NCBI GenBank assembly: GCA_021774785.1
Contig: JAJFIQ010000006.1
Location: 186,001-250,000, forward strand
Length of the DNA: 64,000 nt
Direction: 5' to 3'
From: Emcibacter sp.
Lineage (GTDB): Bacteria; Pseudomonadota; Alphaproteobacteria; Sphingomonadales; Emcibacteraceae
The translations under genes were made by a program, and so were the position numbers. This document shows, in pieces, positions 1 through 9,198 of this stretch (position 1 is its first letter; every line of letters begins with the position of its first letter). The notes under the pieces are model-generated. The model was not told where the DNA came from, searched no databases, and saw only the letters and a list, made by a program, of their open reading frames with translations.

Positions 1-773
1 CTGGGCAGGTCTTTCATCCACCAATGTTCAGAACCGGAATGGTTAGCTATCATGTCCATAATAAAGCCAATGCCCTGGTCACGAGCCTTTTCCACCATAA
101 GACGGAATTCTTCATTGGATCCGAAGCGGGGATCAACCTTATAAAAGTCTGTGGTGGCATAACCATGATAACTATAGGTTGGCTGAGCATTTTCCAATAC
201 GGGGTTAAGCCAGATTGACGTAAAACCCATGTCTGAAATATAATCCAGGTGATCACTGATACCCTGAATGTCACCACCATGACGGCCACCCTTAAAATCC
301 CTGTTGTGCTTATCCTCAAGCCCCGCAACAGTATCATTCTGCATCTTACCATTGGCAAAACGATCCGGTGTTATCAGATATATAGCATCAGAAGAATTGA
401 ACCCCTGGCGGGCCGCAGAATTTTCACTCCGGGCCTTTAATTCATAACCATACGAGATTTTCTCGCCAGTGGTATTTTTGAATGAAATATTAAACTGCCC
501 CGCTTTTGCATCGGGAGCAACCATCACATCAATGAACAGATAATTTGGATTTTTAACCCGGATGACCTTTGTGATACTGACACCGGGAAACGTTATGTTT
601 GGGGTATACTGGGAAATCTCTGCCCCGTGGACAAGAAGCTGCAATTTGGTTTCTTTAAACCCTACCCACCAAAAAGGCGGCTCTACACGATCAATAGAAT
701 TTTGCGCTTGAAGCACACTCGATAAACAACAAATGCCAAGAAAAACAATCAAAAATATTTTAACCGGTTTCAT
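1..773 (-). CDS. SusA-like neopullulanase/cyclomaltodextrinase (GH13), partial
   Basis: The frame is open from an ATG at 773 down to base 1, so about 257 N-terminal residues are present and the rest lies outside the window. It begins with a signal peptide (MKPVKIFLIVFLGICCLSSV, then LQA-QNS), followed by an N-terminal beta-sandwich-like region with PPFWWVGFKETKLQLLVHG, typical of the cyclomaltodextrinase N-terminal domain. The GH13 barrel then starts at about residue 128 with IYLITPDRFANG, GGDIQGI, FTSIWLNPVLEN, SYHGYATTDFYKVDPRFG and MDMIANHSG. The family hydrolyses alpha-1,4 links of maltodextrin, cyclodextrin or pullulan, and the signal peptide points to the periplasm. The gene is 11 bases downstream of the GH97 stop codon on the same strand, so the two are almost certainly cotranscribed. 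The catalytic nucleophile and acid lie beyond the edge, so exact specificity cannot be judged. Confidence 0.9.
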   Translation of the reverse strand, partial: MKPVKIFLIVFLGICCLSSVLQAQNSIDRVEPPFWWVGFKETKLQLLVHGAEISQYTPNITFPGVSITKVIRVKNPNYLFIDVMVAPDAKAGQFNISFKNTTGEKISYGYELKARSENSAARQGFNSSDAIYLITPDRFANGKMQNDTVAGLEDKHNRDFKGGRHGGDIQGISDHLDYISDMGFTSIWLNPVLENAQPTYSYHGYATTDFYKVDPRFGSNEEFRLMVEKARDQGIGFIMDMIANHSGSEHWWMKDLP

Positions 774-784
774 GTCATATTTCC

Positions 785-2842
785 TTATTTCAGCGGGGTG
801 AACCGAATGGCCTGCCCGCCACTTGTGGCAAGGTCAATGACAAGTTTTGTCTTAGCTGTAACTTGTTTTTCTTCAATAACCATATCATAGGGATTATTTT
901 CAAAATCAGCCTTTGGCCCATCACCGTAAATTTGCGCCATATAGGTCGTATCTGCGCTGAGAAAATCCAGTGAAATTTCAAACTTGCGCGCTTTTTCATT
1001 GGTCAGACTACCAAGGAACCAATCATCACTATGGCGGTCTTTTCGTACGATGGTAACGAAGTCGCCGACCTCACCGTTCAAAACAAGGGTATTCTCCCAG
1101 TCGGTGGGGACATCCTTGATAAATTGAAATGTCTTTGGTCGTACCTGATAATTTTCCGGCAAATCTGCCGCCATTTGAATTGGACTATAGAGAACCACAT
1201 AAAGTGCCAGTTGTTTTGCCAATGTGGTTGGAATACGGTTGTTGGGCTTCTCTTTCTCGAACAAAAGATCAAAGATACCGGGTGTGAAATCCATCGGTCC
1301 CGCCAACATACGAGTAAAGGGCAAAATAGCTGTATGTTCCGGTGAGTTCCCCGGTTCTCCCCAGGCATTATATTCCTGACCTCTTGCCCCCTCACGGGAA
1401 ACCCAATTGGGATAGGTACGGCGCAAGCCGGTATCTTTGATTGGTTCATGGGTGTTGATAGCAATCTTCCGTTTTGCAGCTTCATCAATCACCTTTTGAT
1501 AATGACGCACCATAAACTGGCTGTCATGCCATTCATAATGTGTCTTGCCATTTTCATCAGTAAAAGTTATGCCCCCGCCGTCCGCGACATATCCGGTCTT
1601 AATAGATGTTATGCCAAGCTTCTGATAATAATCCAGCGCATCACTCAACTGTTGCTCATAATTGGAAATACCGCCAGATGTCTCATGATGCCCGATCAGG
1701 CGCACGCCTTTCGATTGGGCATAATCGGACAAAACTTTTATATCAAAATCGGGATAAGCTTCAGTGAAACGGAAAAAATCGCCATTGCTGAACCAGTCAC
1801 CGTCCCAGCCAATATTCCATCCCTCAACCAGAACTCCATTAAAACCATGATCGGCAGCAAAATCAATATAGGTTTTGGTGCGTTCGGTCGTTGCCCCATG
1901 TTTTACCCCTGACCCCCAAGAGGCAACACCAAGATGCATTTCCCACCAGATTCCGACATATTTTCCCGGTGTTACCCATGACACATCACCCTGCTTATTT
2001 GGCTCATTAAGGTTAAGGATCAGATAGGAGGTGATCAAACCGCCTGCGGTATCAGAAATCTGGAGCGTACGCCAGGGTGTATGAAAAGGTGCTGTAGCCT
2101 TTACCTTAATACCATCGGAAAGTGGTGTAAGGTCTGCTTTGAGCGACTGCCCGCGCCCCCGCTTCAGAGTCATGCCTGCGTAATCCACCAATGCTGCCTC
2201 ATGAATACTGATATGAAGCCCTGCTTCCGTTCTTAACGTTAAGGGGGTATGGACATGGCTGACTTCTGTCAACGGTGTCTTGTCGTAGAGATATTCATAG
2301 CGGTTCCATTCACGTGCCGGTATCCACCATGCGGTTGCTGGGTCATTGATTTGAAACTCCGTCAGTTCATCAATGATCTGCACATCACCCAGACTTTCCT
2401 GTTTGGGCAGTTCATAACGGAAGCCGATACCATCATCGTAAACACGAAACACCACAACCATACTGCGTTTCAGGCCGTCTGTTTCGGTCAGTATAGCCCG
2501 CAATTCGTTATAATGATTGCGGATATCCTTTTTCTCGCCCCATGGCTGGGTCCATATATTATCAAATGAACTTGTCTCGGATGACGAAATGGCAAAACCG
2601 CCATCAAGATGGGGGACGTCCTTAAAACGCAACCCCAATCTGGATTTCCCGATAATATTTTTACCGCGATGATCTACCTGATAATAGGGCGTTTTATTTT
2701 CAAGACCCAATGTAACCGTTATCATATTGTCGGGCGAGTTTACTTTAAGGGTCGCGGCCCCCGTTACATTCGAATAACATAAAAATCCAATGATAAGAAT
2801 AAGGGCCGATAAAGCCGTTCTTGAAATAACCCTAATGATAAT
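785..2842 (-). CDS. GH97 family alpha-glucosidase (SusB-like), apparent non-ATG start
   Basis: Glycoside hydrolase of family 97, expected to release glucose from maltooligosaccharides in the periplasm. Family signatures are VEGWNIGWDG, HHETSGG, NTHEP and REGARGQEYNAW; these carry the glutamates that act in catalysis and calcium binding in SusB. The first in-frame ATG is at 2725, but starting there cuts the conserved first strand. The open frame continues upstream and encodes a good signal peptide (RVISRTALSALILIIGFLCY, then SNVTGA) and a typical GH97 N-terminus (ATLKVNSPDNMITV). That stretch has no in-frame ATG, GTG or TTG; a GGGAGA ribosome site at 2846-2851 precedes ATT (2842), ATC (2839) and ATT (2836). 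I therefore extend the gene to 2842; the precise start codon is uncertain. It is the first gene of an operon with the SusA-like gene, under the paired operator at 2890-2949. Confidence 0.85.
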   Translation of the reverse strand: MIIRVISRTALSALILIIGFLCYSNVTGAATLKVNSPDNMITVTLGLENKTPYYQVDHRGKNIIGKSRLGLRFKDVPHLDGGFAISSSETSSFDNIWTQPWGEKKDIRNHYNELRAILTETDGLKRSMVVVFRVYDDGIGFRYELPKQESLGDVQIIDELTEFQINDPATAWWIPAREWNRYEYLYDKTPLTEVSHVHTPLTLRTEAGLHISIHEAALVDYAGMTLKRGRGQSLKADLTPLSDGIKVKATAPFHTPWRTLQISDTAGGLITSYLILNLNEPNKQGDVSWVTPGKYVGIWWEMHLGVASWGSGVKHGATTERTKTYIDFAADHGFNGVLVEGWNIGWDGDWFSNGDFFRFTEAYPDFDIKVLSDYAQSKGVRLIGHHETSGGISNYEQQLSDALDYYQKLGITSIKTGYVADGGGITFTDENGKTHYEWHDSQFMVRHYQKVIDEAAKRKIAINTHEPIKDTGLRRTYPNWVSREGARGQEYNAWGEPGNSPEHTAILPFTRMLAGPMDFTPGIFDLLFEKEKPNNRIPTTLAKQLALYVVLYSPIQMAADLPENYQVRPKTFQFIKDVPTDWENTLVLNGEVGDFVTIVRKDRHSDDWFLGSLTNEKARKFEISLDFLSADTTYMAQIYGDGPKADFENNPYDMVIEEKQVTAKTKLVIDLATSGGQAIRFTPLK

Positions 2843-2889
2843 TGTTCTCCCTGTTTTTTTCTATCCTAAAGGGTGGAACCCATGCTGAA

Positions 2890-2949
2890 CAAGGGATAAC
2901 ATACGTATTCATGAATTCTTATTCTGTTGAATACGTATGTTATCCCTTG
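2890..2949. promoter_or_regulatory. Paired operator with 22-bp inverted arms in divergent promoter
   Basis: Two perfectly complementary 22-base arms (2890-2911 and 2928-2949) are separated by 16 bases. Each arm contains the 13-mer ACATACGTATTCA, which itself has the palindromic core ATACGTAT; the core centres are 30 bases apart, about three helical turns. The element sits between the GH97 operon (leftward) and the halogenase-like gene at 3019 (rightward). The same 13-mer occurs three more times upstream of the TonB receptor and GH13 alpha-glucosidase. A LacI-type sugar repressor is the likely binder by analogy with other proteobacterial sugar regulons; this is inference, as no such gene is in the window. 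Confidence 0.75.
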
Positions 2950-3018
2950 CTGCCAGAAAGCAGGCGGGTTTATTCTTTAGTCTGTGCTTAAATACAGTGT
3001 AATGATTGGAAAAATAAA

Positions 3019-4527
3019 ATGAATGACCGTAAAATTCGTCATATTGCCATTATCGGCGGCGGTACCGCCGGATGGATGACTGCTGCTGCTTTGGCAAATG
3101 CTTTACGGGGAAACTGTAAGATTACCTTGGTTGAATCAGAAGACATCGGCGTTGTCGGTGTTGGTGAAGCCACTATCCCGCCCATTAAAATCTTCAACCA
3201 TTCCTTAGGTATTGATGAAAATGATTTCCTTAAAAATACCCAAGGTACCTTTAAGCTCGGTATAGAATTTGAAAACTGGACCCGTGACGGGCACCGCTAT
3301 TTTCATCCCTTCGGTGAATTTGGTGCCGATTTTGATGCTGTCCCTCTCTATCATTATTGGCTGCAATCTCGTGAAAATGGCAACGAAACCAGTCTTGATG
3401 ATTATTCAATGGCTTGGGTTGCGGCAAAAAATGGCAAATTCAACAAACCGACCCAAGACCCAAAACTGGTGCAGTCAACCTATGACTATGCCTATCATTT
3501 TGATGCCATAATGTATGCTAGATATTTACGTGGCTATGCCCAGAAAAAGGGTGTTACACGGCTGGAAGGCAAAGTTGTTGATGTTAAATTACGGGGTGAA
3601 GACGGCTTCATAGACCATGTGGTCATGGAAAATGACACAAAGGTTGAAGCAGACCTTTTTGTTGATTGCACAGGCTTCCGGGGGCTGTTGATCGAAGAAG
3701 CCATGAATACAGGTTATGAGAATTGGAGCCACTGGCTGCCCTGTGACCGCGCCATAGCGGTTCCCTGTTCCTCCGAAGGAGAGTTTACCCCCTATACCCG
3801 GTCAACAGCACGGAAAGCCGGTTGGCAATGGCGTATTCCCCTGCAACATCGTATTGGCAATGGTTACGTCTATTCAAGTGAACATATCAGTCAGGACGAA
3901 GCCACACACACCCTTCTCGATAATCTCGATGGCGAACCATTAGCTGGGGCAAGGGTGCTGGGCTTTACCACAGGACACCGCAAAAAATTCTGGAACAAGA
4001 ACTGTGTGGCCATTGGGCTTTCCAGTGGGTTTTTAGAACCGCTGGAATCCACAAGTATTCACCTTATACAGTCAACCATTACCCGCCTTCTTGCCCTGTT
4101 TCCCGATCGGGATTTTGATCCATTGGCCGAACAGGAATATAACCGTATTACCCAAGCTGAGTATGAAGCCACCCGCGACTTTATCATTTTACATTATAAG
4201 GAAACCGAACGGCGGGATACGGAATTATGGCGATATTGCGCGAATATGGAAGTTCCCGGAAACCTGCAATATAAAATCGATCATTTCCGAAGCGGCGGAC
4301 GCATTGTGGCAAACGAAATTGAACTTTTCCGGAACCCAAGCTGGCTCGCGGTTCTGATTGGCCAGAATGTTATGCCAAAGCGTCATGCCCCGCTGGCAGA
4401 CTTGCGCGGCGTGGACGGTGAGAAGTTATTAAGTGGCCTTCGACGTGTCATGGAACAAGCGGCAAGCGTTATGCCCACCCATAAAGATTATATCGATCAT
4501 TACTGCAGGGCCTCAGCGGAGCAGTGA
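3019..4527 (+). CDS. Flavin-dependent (tryptophan-type) halogenase-like protein 1
   Basis: A 502-residue protein of the FADH2-dependent halogenase family. It has the Rossmann motif GGGTAGW (residues 13-19), [10 protein letters not shown] (47-56), the catalytic lysine at residue 79 inside [12 protein letters not shown] (the same number as Lys79 of PrnA), the family motif WQWRIP, and [13 protein letters not shown], which carries the active-site Glu-Ser pair. All residues needed for hypohalous-acid chemistry therefore appear intact. Its position next to glycosidases and a TonB receptor is a recurring arrangement in Caulobacter-like and Xanthomonas genomes, where the natural substrate is unclear. 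A free-indole halogenase of a secondary-metabolite cluster is less likely because no biosynthetic genes surround it. Its 3' end overlaps the convergent paralogue by 28 bases. A reduced-flavin supplier is not encoded nearby. Confidence 0.9.
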   Translation: MNDRKIRHIAIIGGGTAGWMTAAALANALRGNCKITLVESEDIGVVGVGEATIPPIKIFNHSLGIDENDFLKNTQGTFKLGIEFENWTRDGHRYFHPFGEFGADFDAVPLYHYWLQSRENGNETSLDDYSMAWVAAKNGKFNKPTQDPKLVQSTYDYAYHFDAIMYARYLRGYAQKKGVTRLEGKVVDVKLRGEDGFIDHVVMENDTKVEADLFVDCTGFRGLLIEEAMNTGYENWSHWLPCDRAIAVPCSSEGEFTPYTRSTARKAGWQWRIPLQHRIGNGYVYSSEHISQDEATHTLLDNLDGEPLAGARVLGFTTGHRKKFWNKNCVAIGLSSGFLEPLESTSIHLIQSTITRLLALFPDRDFDPLAEQEYNRITQAEYEATRDFIILHYKETERRDTELWRYCANMEVPGNLQYKIDHFRSGGRIVANEIELFRNPSWLAVLIGQNVMPKRHAPLADLRGVDGEKLLSGLRRVMEQAASVMPTHKDYIDHYCRASAEQ

Positions 4528-6023
4528 CGGGCAATAAAATCCCGTTGGGACGGTAATTTTGTCACATTACTATCAATAATAGTCTTCATATCTGTAAGAA
4601 AGCCCTTAAGTTTGGCCACCTCCATGGTATCTGCCATAGGGTGATAGCTTTTGGGTCTTAGGCCCTGACCATACATAACCTGCAACCATGCGGCTTCTGC
4701 AAATAATTCATTATTTTCGCGAAATATACGGCCTGTTGTTTCAAATAAATCCATCCGGTGCTGTAGGGATTCCGGAATTTCCATTTCCTGATAGTGACGC
4801 CAGAATGGGCTGTCTGTACGCTCGCTTACTTTATAATGCATGATAATAAAATCACGGATACGTTCAAATTCAAAGGCAATCTGTTTGTTATATTCATTTT
4901 CATTGGCCGCAGAAAAACCCATGGTCGGGAACATCTGCGCTAGGCGGACAACGGAATTCTGAATAAGATGAATGGCGGTGGATTCAAGCGGCTCCAAGAA
5001 TCCGCTACTCAAGCCCACAGCTACACAATTCTTATGCCAGAATTTTTCCCGTCGCCCGACTGTGAAGCTAAAGCTTCGCGGGTCAGCCAAGGGCTTCCCT
5101 TCCAGATTGTTCATCAATGTATCTGTCGCCTCATCTTCGCTGATAAAATCACTGCAGAATACATGACCATTACCCGCCCGGTTCTGCAACGGTATACGCC
5201 ATTGCCATCCTGATTCATGGGCAATTGACTGGGTATAGGGTCGCATGCGTTCACCATTTTCCGTTGGCACCGCGATGGCACGATTGACTTTGCACCAATC
5301 AGCCCAACTGGTATAACCAATACCAAGCGCACTGCCCATCAACACAGACCGGAAACCCGTGCAATCCACAAAGAAGTCACCAGATATTTTTGTGCCGTCT
5401 TTTAAGGCTATCGCCTCTATAAAACCTGTTTCAGCATTAAGAATAGTGTCGATCACAAGACCTTCAATGCGCTTTACCCCCAATTGTTCGCTGCCCTGAC
5501 GAAGATATTTTGCATAAAGCAGGGCATCAAAATGAAAAGCATGGCTTATCCCCGCAAGAGGAGAATTGGGTATATTGTCAAGGCGCGAGAATTTATCAGC
5601 TTTAGCCACCTGATAATTGAAGGAATAATCCCATAAATCGCTGGTATCACCCTCGGCCTGTGTCCGCAGCCAATAATGATGAAACGGCAGGAAGCCGATG
5701 TCATGACCCATGGTACCGAAGGCATGCATGTATTTATTGCCAACCGAGCCCCAATTTTCAAATTGGATGCCGAGCTTGAATGTTCCCTGAGTTTTACGGA
5801 TAAAATCATTCTCATCCAGCCCTAGTACATTATTGAAAACCTGTATTGGCGGGATAGTGGCTTCCCCGACACCAATGATACCAATATCATCAGATTCCAC
5901 CAAGATAATATCAATCTGGGAACCAAGAAGCTTTGCCATCAGGCTCGCTGTCATCCAGCCTGACGTCCCACCACCAACAATAACAACCTTCTGTACGCGA
6001 TTTCCCTGTGCCATAATATTCAC
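4500..6023 (-). CDS. Flavin-dependent (tryptophan-type) halogenase-like protein 2
   Basis: Paralogue of the gene at 3019 (up to 507 residues) with the same motif order: GGGTSGW near residue 17, [10 protein letters not shown], the catalytic lysine in [12 protein letters not shown] (residue 83 from the first ATG, 80 from the second), GWQWRIP, and [13 protein letters not shown]. Two possible starts (6023 and 6014) differ by three residues; AAAGGTG at 6026-6032 favours the first. It is read in the same direction as the TonB receptor upstream, separated by a hairpin terminator at 6032-6067, so it may be expressed by partial read-through. The two halogenases converge and their coding ends overlap by 28 bases on opposite strands. 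Substrate unknown; a role tied to alpha-glucan uptake is inferred only from location. Confidence 0.9.
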   Translation of the reverse strand: MNIMAQGNRVQKVVIVGGGTSGWMTASLMAKLLGSQIDIILVESDDIGIIGVGEATIPPIQVFNNVLGLDENDFIRKTQGTFKLGIQFENWGSVGNKYMHAFGTMGHDIGFLPFHHYWLRTQAEGDTSDLWDYSFNYQVAKADKFSRLDNIPNSPLAGISHAFHFDALLYAKYLRQGSEQLGVKRIEGLVIDTILNAETGFIEAIALKDGTKISGDFFVDCTGFRSVLMGSALGIGYTSWADWCKVNRAIAVPTENGERMRPYTQSIAHESGWQWRIPLQNRAGNGHVFCSDFISEDEATDTLMNNLEGKPLADPRSFSFTVGRREKFWHKNCVAVGLSSGFLEPLESTAIHLIQNSVVRLAQMFPTMGFSAANENEYNKQIAFEFERIRDFIIMHYKVSERTDSPFWRHYQEMEIPESLQHRMDLFETTGRIFRENNELFAEAAWLQVMYGQGLRPKSYHPMADTMEVAKLKGFLTDMKTIIDSNVTKLPSQRDFIARHCSAEALQ

Positions 6024-6031
6024 CTTTAAAT

Positions 6032-6067
6032 AAAAAAGCCCCTGCCAACAGTTATATCGGCAGGGGC
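6032..6067 (-). terminator. Hairpin terminator/attenuator between TonB receptor and halogenase 2
   Basis: GCCCCTGCC (6038-6046) pairs with GGCAGGGGC (6059-6067), a perfect 9-bp GC-rich stem with a 12-base loop. Read leftward it is followed by six T's (6032-6037), a classic intrinsic terminator. It lies 23 bases after the receptor stop and immediately before the ribosome site of the halogenase, so it would reduce rather than separate expression. Confidence 0.85.
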
Positions 6068-6090
6068 GATGTTTTCAAGTCTTCTTCCGA

Positions 6091-8910
6091 CTACATTTTG
6101 TAATTCAGACCAAAGAGATAAGTACGGCCATATCTCTGGAAATCACGGATCTGACGTGCATCATCACCTTGGAAAGATGTAAATGTCTGATCTGTAATAT
6201 TACTCACCTGGAACAATGCCGTCAGGCCGGGAAAGCCAATATCATCAAAGTCATATGATACCTGAGCATCAAAGATAGTTTCCGCCTTAATAATCTTTTT
6301 CTCACGAACAAGACTTAGGCCGGATACTTCACCAAGGAAGTTTGACCGATGACGAACACTACCACGTACCTGAAAACCATGTTTCTCATAATAAAGCGTA
6401 CCATTGAGTACGGTTTTAGAAAGACCCGGCATATTAATGGAGTCACTGGTTTCATTCTCCTTAACTTCACTTTCTGTAAAGGAACCACTGAAAGTTGCAC
6501 CAAATCCATCCAATGTCTCATCAATCATAGAGAAAGGAACAGAACCAGAAACCTCAAGACCATAAATCTTGCCGCCATGCACATTTTGCGGCTGCGTGAT
6601 AAGGCCCTGTGTGAATGCAATACCGGTTTCACCTGAGATATCTAGAATGTCAGAAAAATCAAACGGCGTAGACTGATCAAACGGGAAGCTAGTGATTTTC
6701 TTATAAAATCCAGCAATAGCCAAATAACCACCTTCACCAAAATAAGTTTCAAACGAAAGGTCATACTGCCATGTCATGAAAGGCCGCAGTTTCGGATTGC
6801 CACCACCACCACTCCACGGTGAATTGTTGATATCCGTTGAGTCTCTCAAAGTACTATTAAACCCAAAACTGAAGCCTGAGTTCATTTGGTCCATGCGAGG
6901 GCGCGCAAGAACACGAGCTATACCTACACGAATTTTCTGATTCTCTGCCACTTCAAGGTTCAGGTTTAGACTTGGCAAAAATTCCCAATATTTGTCACCA
7001 TCAACAACAGGCTCTCTGATTACTGTGTTAACGCCATCAATATTGGCTACCCGTGCAGCAAATCCTTCTGACGTCTGATCAGTATGCACGGCCTGCAGAC
7101 CAACATTACCCAATACTGGCATATCACCTATCACAGTATCAATATTGGCTTGTGCATAAAGGTTAATTACCTTCTCTGTTACTGTCCAGCTATTGGTTGA
7201 ACGGCCTATGCCACTAGCAGTATCATTGGTTTCAATGTAAGCCCCGGAATTAAATAGGGCCAGAGCATCATAGCTTAACACATTACCCAACCCAAGGAAC
7301 TCAAGAGATGTTGGCTCCAACAAGAACTCACTTGGAACCGGTAACGTATTAAAGTTATCCGGATCAGCCGCAAAGCCTTTAAGTGTCAGGAATGCTCCCT
7401 CATCCAACAGTGATTTTGAGCGATCCGCATAACGTGCCCCTACATCTATTGTGCTGATAAAGCCGTTATCCATAACATGTTCTGCACTCAGGCGGAAAGC
7501 CTTGAGTTCATCGTCTGTGCTCGGTCTGTTGATAAAGCCATCCTGACCTCTGTCATTGTCAAACACGCCGGCAGCAATAAGGCCCCCACCCCAACTGAGC
7601 GGACCGCCTAATTGAATAAGGTTTGGATCAGAATAATCAAGGCCCGGGTTAAATACAGCACCTGCATTCGCATCAAGTGTAAAACCGAGTGTATCGGTTG
7701 CGCCGACACCCGAACCACGGCCAGTTCCGCTATATGTTTCCATATTGGCTTCAATACGATCCACTTTGGAATAGCTCAGATCAGCTTCTACCGACCAGCT
7801 TTCATTGATTTCGTAGCGTGAATTCCAACCGACGGCGAATGTTTCGGCTTCGCGGGTTACAACATCATTACGAACCACGGCTTCTACCCCGTCCCATGTT
7901 CCCGCTGTAATAAGACCGTCCACAGCTGTAAAGTCATCTCTAAGCGACGCGCCAGACCATGCCAGAGGAATTTCAATACCACGCAAGATTTGGACATCAT
8001 TAAATTTGGAATAATACATATCAATTGTAGTATTGAATTGATCGTTTGGTTCATATTCCAACACACCCATCAAACCGTCACGTGTCAATTCATTAGACTT
8101 TACAAAAGGTTTGGCCCCACCAATAATAGCATTGCCTGATGAATGATCAGGGAAACCCCATGAATTCCACCGTTCTTCTTGTGTCGGTGACACCATACGC
8201 GCGTAACCGATCGCGATACCGATAGTGTCATCTGCGAATTGATCAATATAAGAAACAGTACCACGATAACCCAAAGCCGTTGTACCAGCATTCAAAGCAC
8301 CAAGGTCATTATACTCACCGCGCAAGTTCAACACGATCGTACGTTCACCATGGGCCAGCGGACGGATAGTTTGCAGGTCAATCGTACCACCAACAGCCTG
8401 AGAGGTCAGTTTGGCGTCTGTTGTTTTATGAACAACTACAGAGTTTATCAACTCTGAAGGAAACTGATCAAATTCCACAGAACGGTTATTGTTGGCAGAA
8501 ACCATCTCACGCCCGTTAAGGGTGGTTGTGGTAAAGTCAGGTGCCAGACCACGAATGGAAATCACGTTGGCGCGACCATCAAGACGCTGGGCCGCAAGAC
8601 CGGGCAAACGGGCAAGTGATTCAGCGATAGAGGCATCTGGCAGTTTGCCGATATCTTCAGCAGAAAGTGCTTCAACGATAGATGAGTTATTACGTTTCTT
8701 GGCAATAGAGTTAATGATACTGCCGCGAATACCCGTAACAACCACTTCTTCCAGAATATTTTCTTCATCGGCTTCATCTTCTGCCGCATAAAGCATGGTA
8801 GGATTTACTGTGGCCATCATGGCTGCAGAAATTAACGATGTATATAGAATTCTATTGGTATGCCTGCTTGTGATATGCGCAGAATTTTGTGTAGGTAACT
8901 TCATGTTCAC
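6091..8910 (-). CDS. TonB-dependent receptor, probable maltodextrin transporter
   Basis: A 939-residue outer-membrane receptor. The N-terminus has a signal peptide ending near MLYA-AEDEADEE, then a TonB-box-like segment EEVVVTG (about 54-60), the plug domain (GKLPDASIAESLARLPGLAA, SIRGLAPDFTTTTLNGREM, SVVVHKTTDAKL, GGTIDLQT), and a long beta-barrel ending in a typical C-terminus (GRTYLFGLNYKM). This plug signature is characteristic of the large carbohydrate-linked TonB receptors of Caulobacter and Xanthomonas. Import of maltooligosaccharides is inferred from flanking GH13/GH97 enzymes. GGGAG precedes the ATG at good spacing. A TATAAT at 8983-8988 (minus strand) lies exactly 17 bases from an operator copy that occupies the -35 position, so repression by promoter occlusion is likely. 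Confidence 0.92.
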   Translation of the reverse strand: MNMKLPTQNSAHITSRHTNRILYTSLISAAMMATVNPTMLYAAEDEADEENILEEVVVTGIRGSIINSIAKKRNNSSIVEALSAEDIGKLPDASIAESLARLPGLAAQRLDGRANVISIRGLAPDFTTTTLNGREMVSANNNRSVEFDQFPSELINSVVVHKTTDAKLTSQAVGGTIDLQTIRPLAHGERTIVLNLRGEYNDLGALNAGTTALGYRGTVSYIDQFADDTIGIAIGYARMVSPTQEERWNSWGFPDHSSGNAIIGGAKPFVKSNELTRDGLMGVLEYEPNDQFNTTIDMYYSKFNDVQILRGIEIPLAWSGASLRDDFTAVDGLITAGTWDGVEAVVRNDVVTREAETFAVGWNSRYEINESWSVEADLSYSKVDRIEANMETYSGTGRGSGVGATDTLGFTLDANAGAVFNPGLDYSDPNLIQLGGPLSWGGGLIAAGVFDNDRGQDGFINRPSTDDELKAFRLSAEHVMDNGFISTIDVGARYADRSKSLLDEGAFLTLKGFAADPDNFNTLPVPSEFLLEPTSLEFLGLGNVLSYDALALFNSGAYIETNDTASGIGRSTNSWTVTEKVINLYAQANIDTVIGDMPVLGNVGLQAVHTDQTSEGFAARVANIDGVNTVIREPVVDGDKYWEFLPSLNLNLEVAENQKIRVGIARVLARPRMDQMNSGFSFGFNSTLRDSTDINNSPWSGGGGNPKLRPFMTWQYDLSFETYFGEGGYLAIAGFYKKITSFPFDQSTPFDFSDILDISGETGIAFTQGLITQPQNVHGGKIYGLEVSGSVPFSMIDETLDGFGATFSGSFTESEVKENETSDSINMPGLSKTVLNGTLYYEKHGFQVRGSVRHRSNFLGEVSGLSLVREKKIIKAETIFDAQVSYDFDDIGFPGLTALFQVSNITDQTFTSFQGDDARQIRDFQRYGRTYLFGLNYKM

Positions 8911-9005
8911 TCCCTATTTCCCTTGTAACGAAGTTTATAATAAACGGTTTGATTAATAATTCCACGGACATCCTATTCATGGATTATAGAGCAAGGCAAA
9001 CGCCT

Positions 9006-9018
9006 ACATACGTATTCA
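9006..9018. promoter_or_regulatory. ATACGTAT operator copy 1 upstream of TonB receptor
   Basis: ACATACGTATTCA, identical to the core of the paired operator at 2890-2949. Seventeen bases separate it from the receptor -10 box (8983-8988), so it covers the -35 hexamer position. A bound repressor would block RNA polymerase directly. Confidence 0.7.
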
Positions 9019-9034
9019 TCAGTAAAGACCTTAA

Positions 9035-9047
9035 GCATACGTATTCA
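9035..9047. promoter_or_regulatory. ATACGTAT operator copy 2 upstream of TonB receptor
   Basis: GCATACGTATTCA differs from the 13-mer by one base. Its core centre lies 29 bases from that of copy 1, nearly the same spacing as the two sites at 2904 and 2934. Paired sites at about three helical turns suggest cooperative binding. Confidence 0.65.
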
Positions 9048-9185
9048 AAGATTTCTCAAAGCATGTTTTCAGGAGGGGTTTATATTTTGGGATCGAAAAT
9101 TTGTCATAAAATTCAACAACTTAAATTTTATTTTCTTTAAACATCATAAAATATATGCGGATGCAGGTCATATTAAACGTCAATT

Positions 9186-9198
9186 TGAATACGTATGT
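9186..9198. promoter_or_regulatory. ATACGTAT operator copy 3 upstream of GH13 alpha-glucosidase
   Basis: TGAATACGTATGT is the exact reverse complement of ACATACGTATTCA. It lies 168 bases before the alpha-glucosidase start and is the nearest copy to that gene, so it may control the rightward transcript. Confidence 0.6.

Noticed and set aside
3019-6023. Secondary-metabolite (halogenated natural product) cluster
   Set aside because: The halogenase-like genes are not accompanied by any biosynthetic gene; all neighbours are glucan-utilisation genes sharing one operator.
8949-9140. Short open frame in the divergent promoter region
   Set aside because: It overlaps two operators and has no ribosome site or protein-like features.
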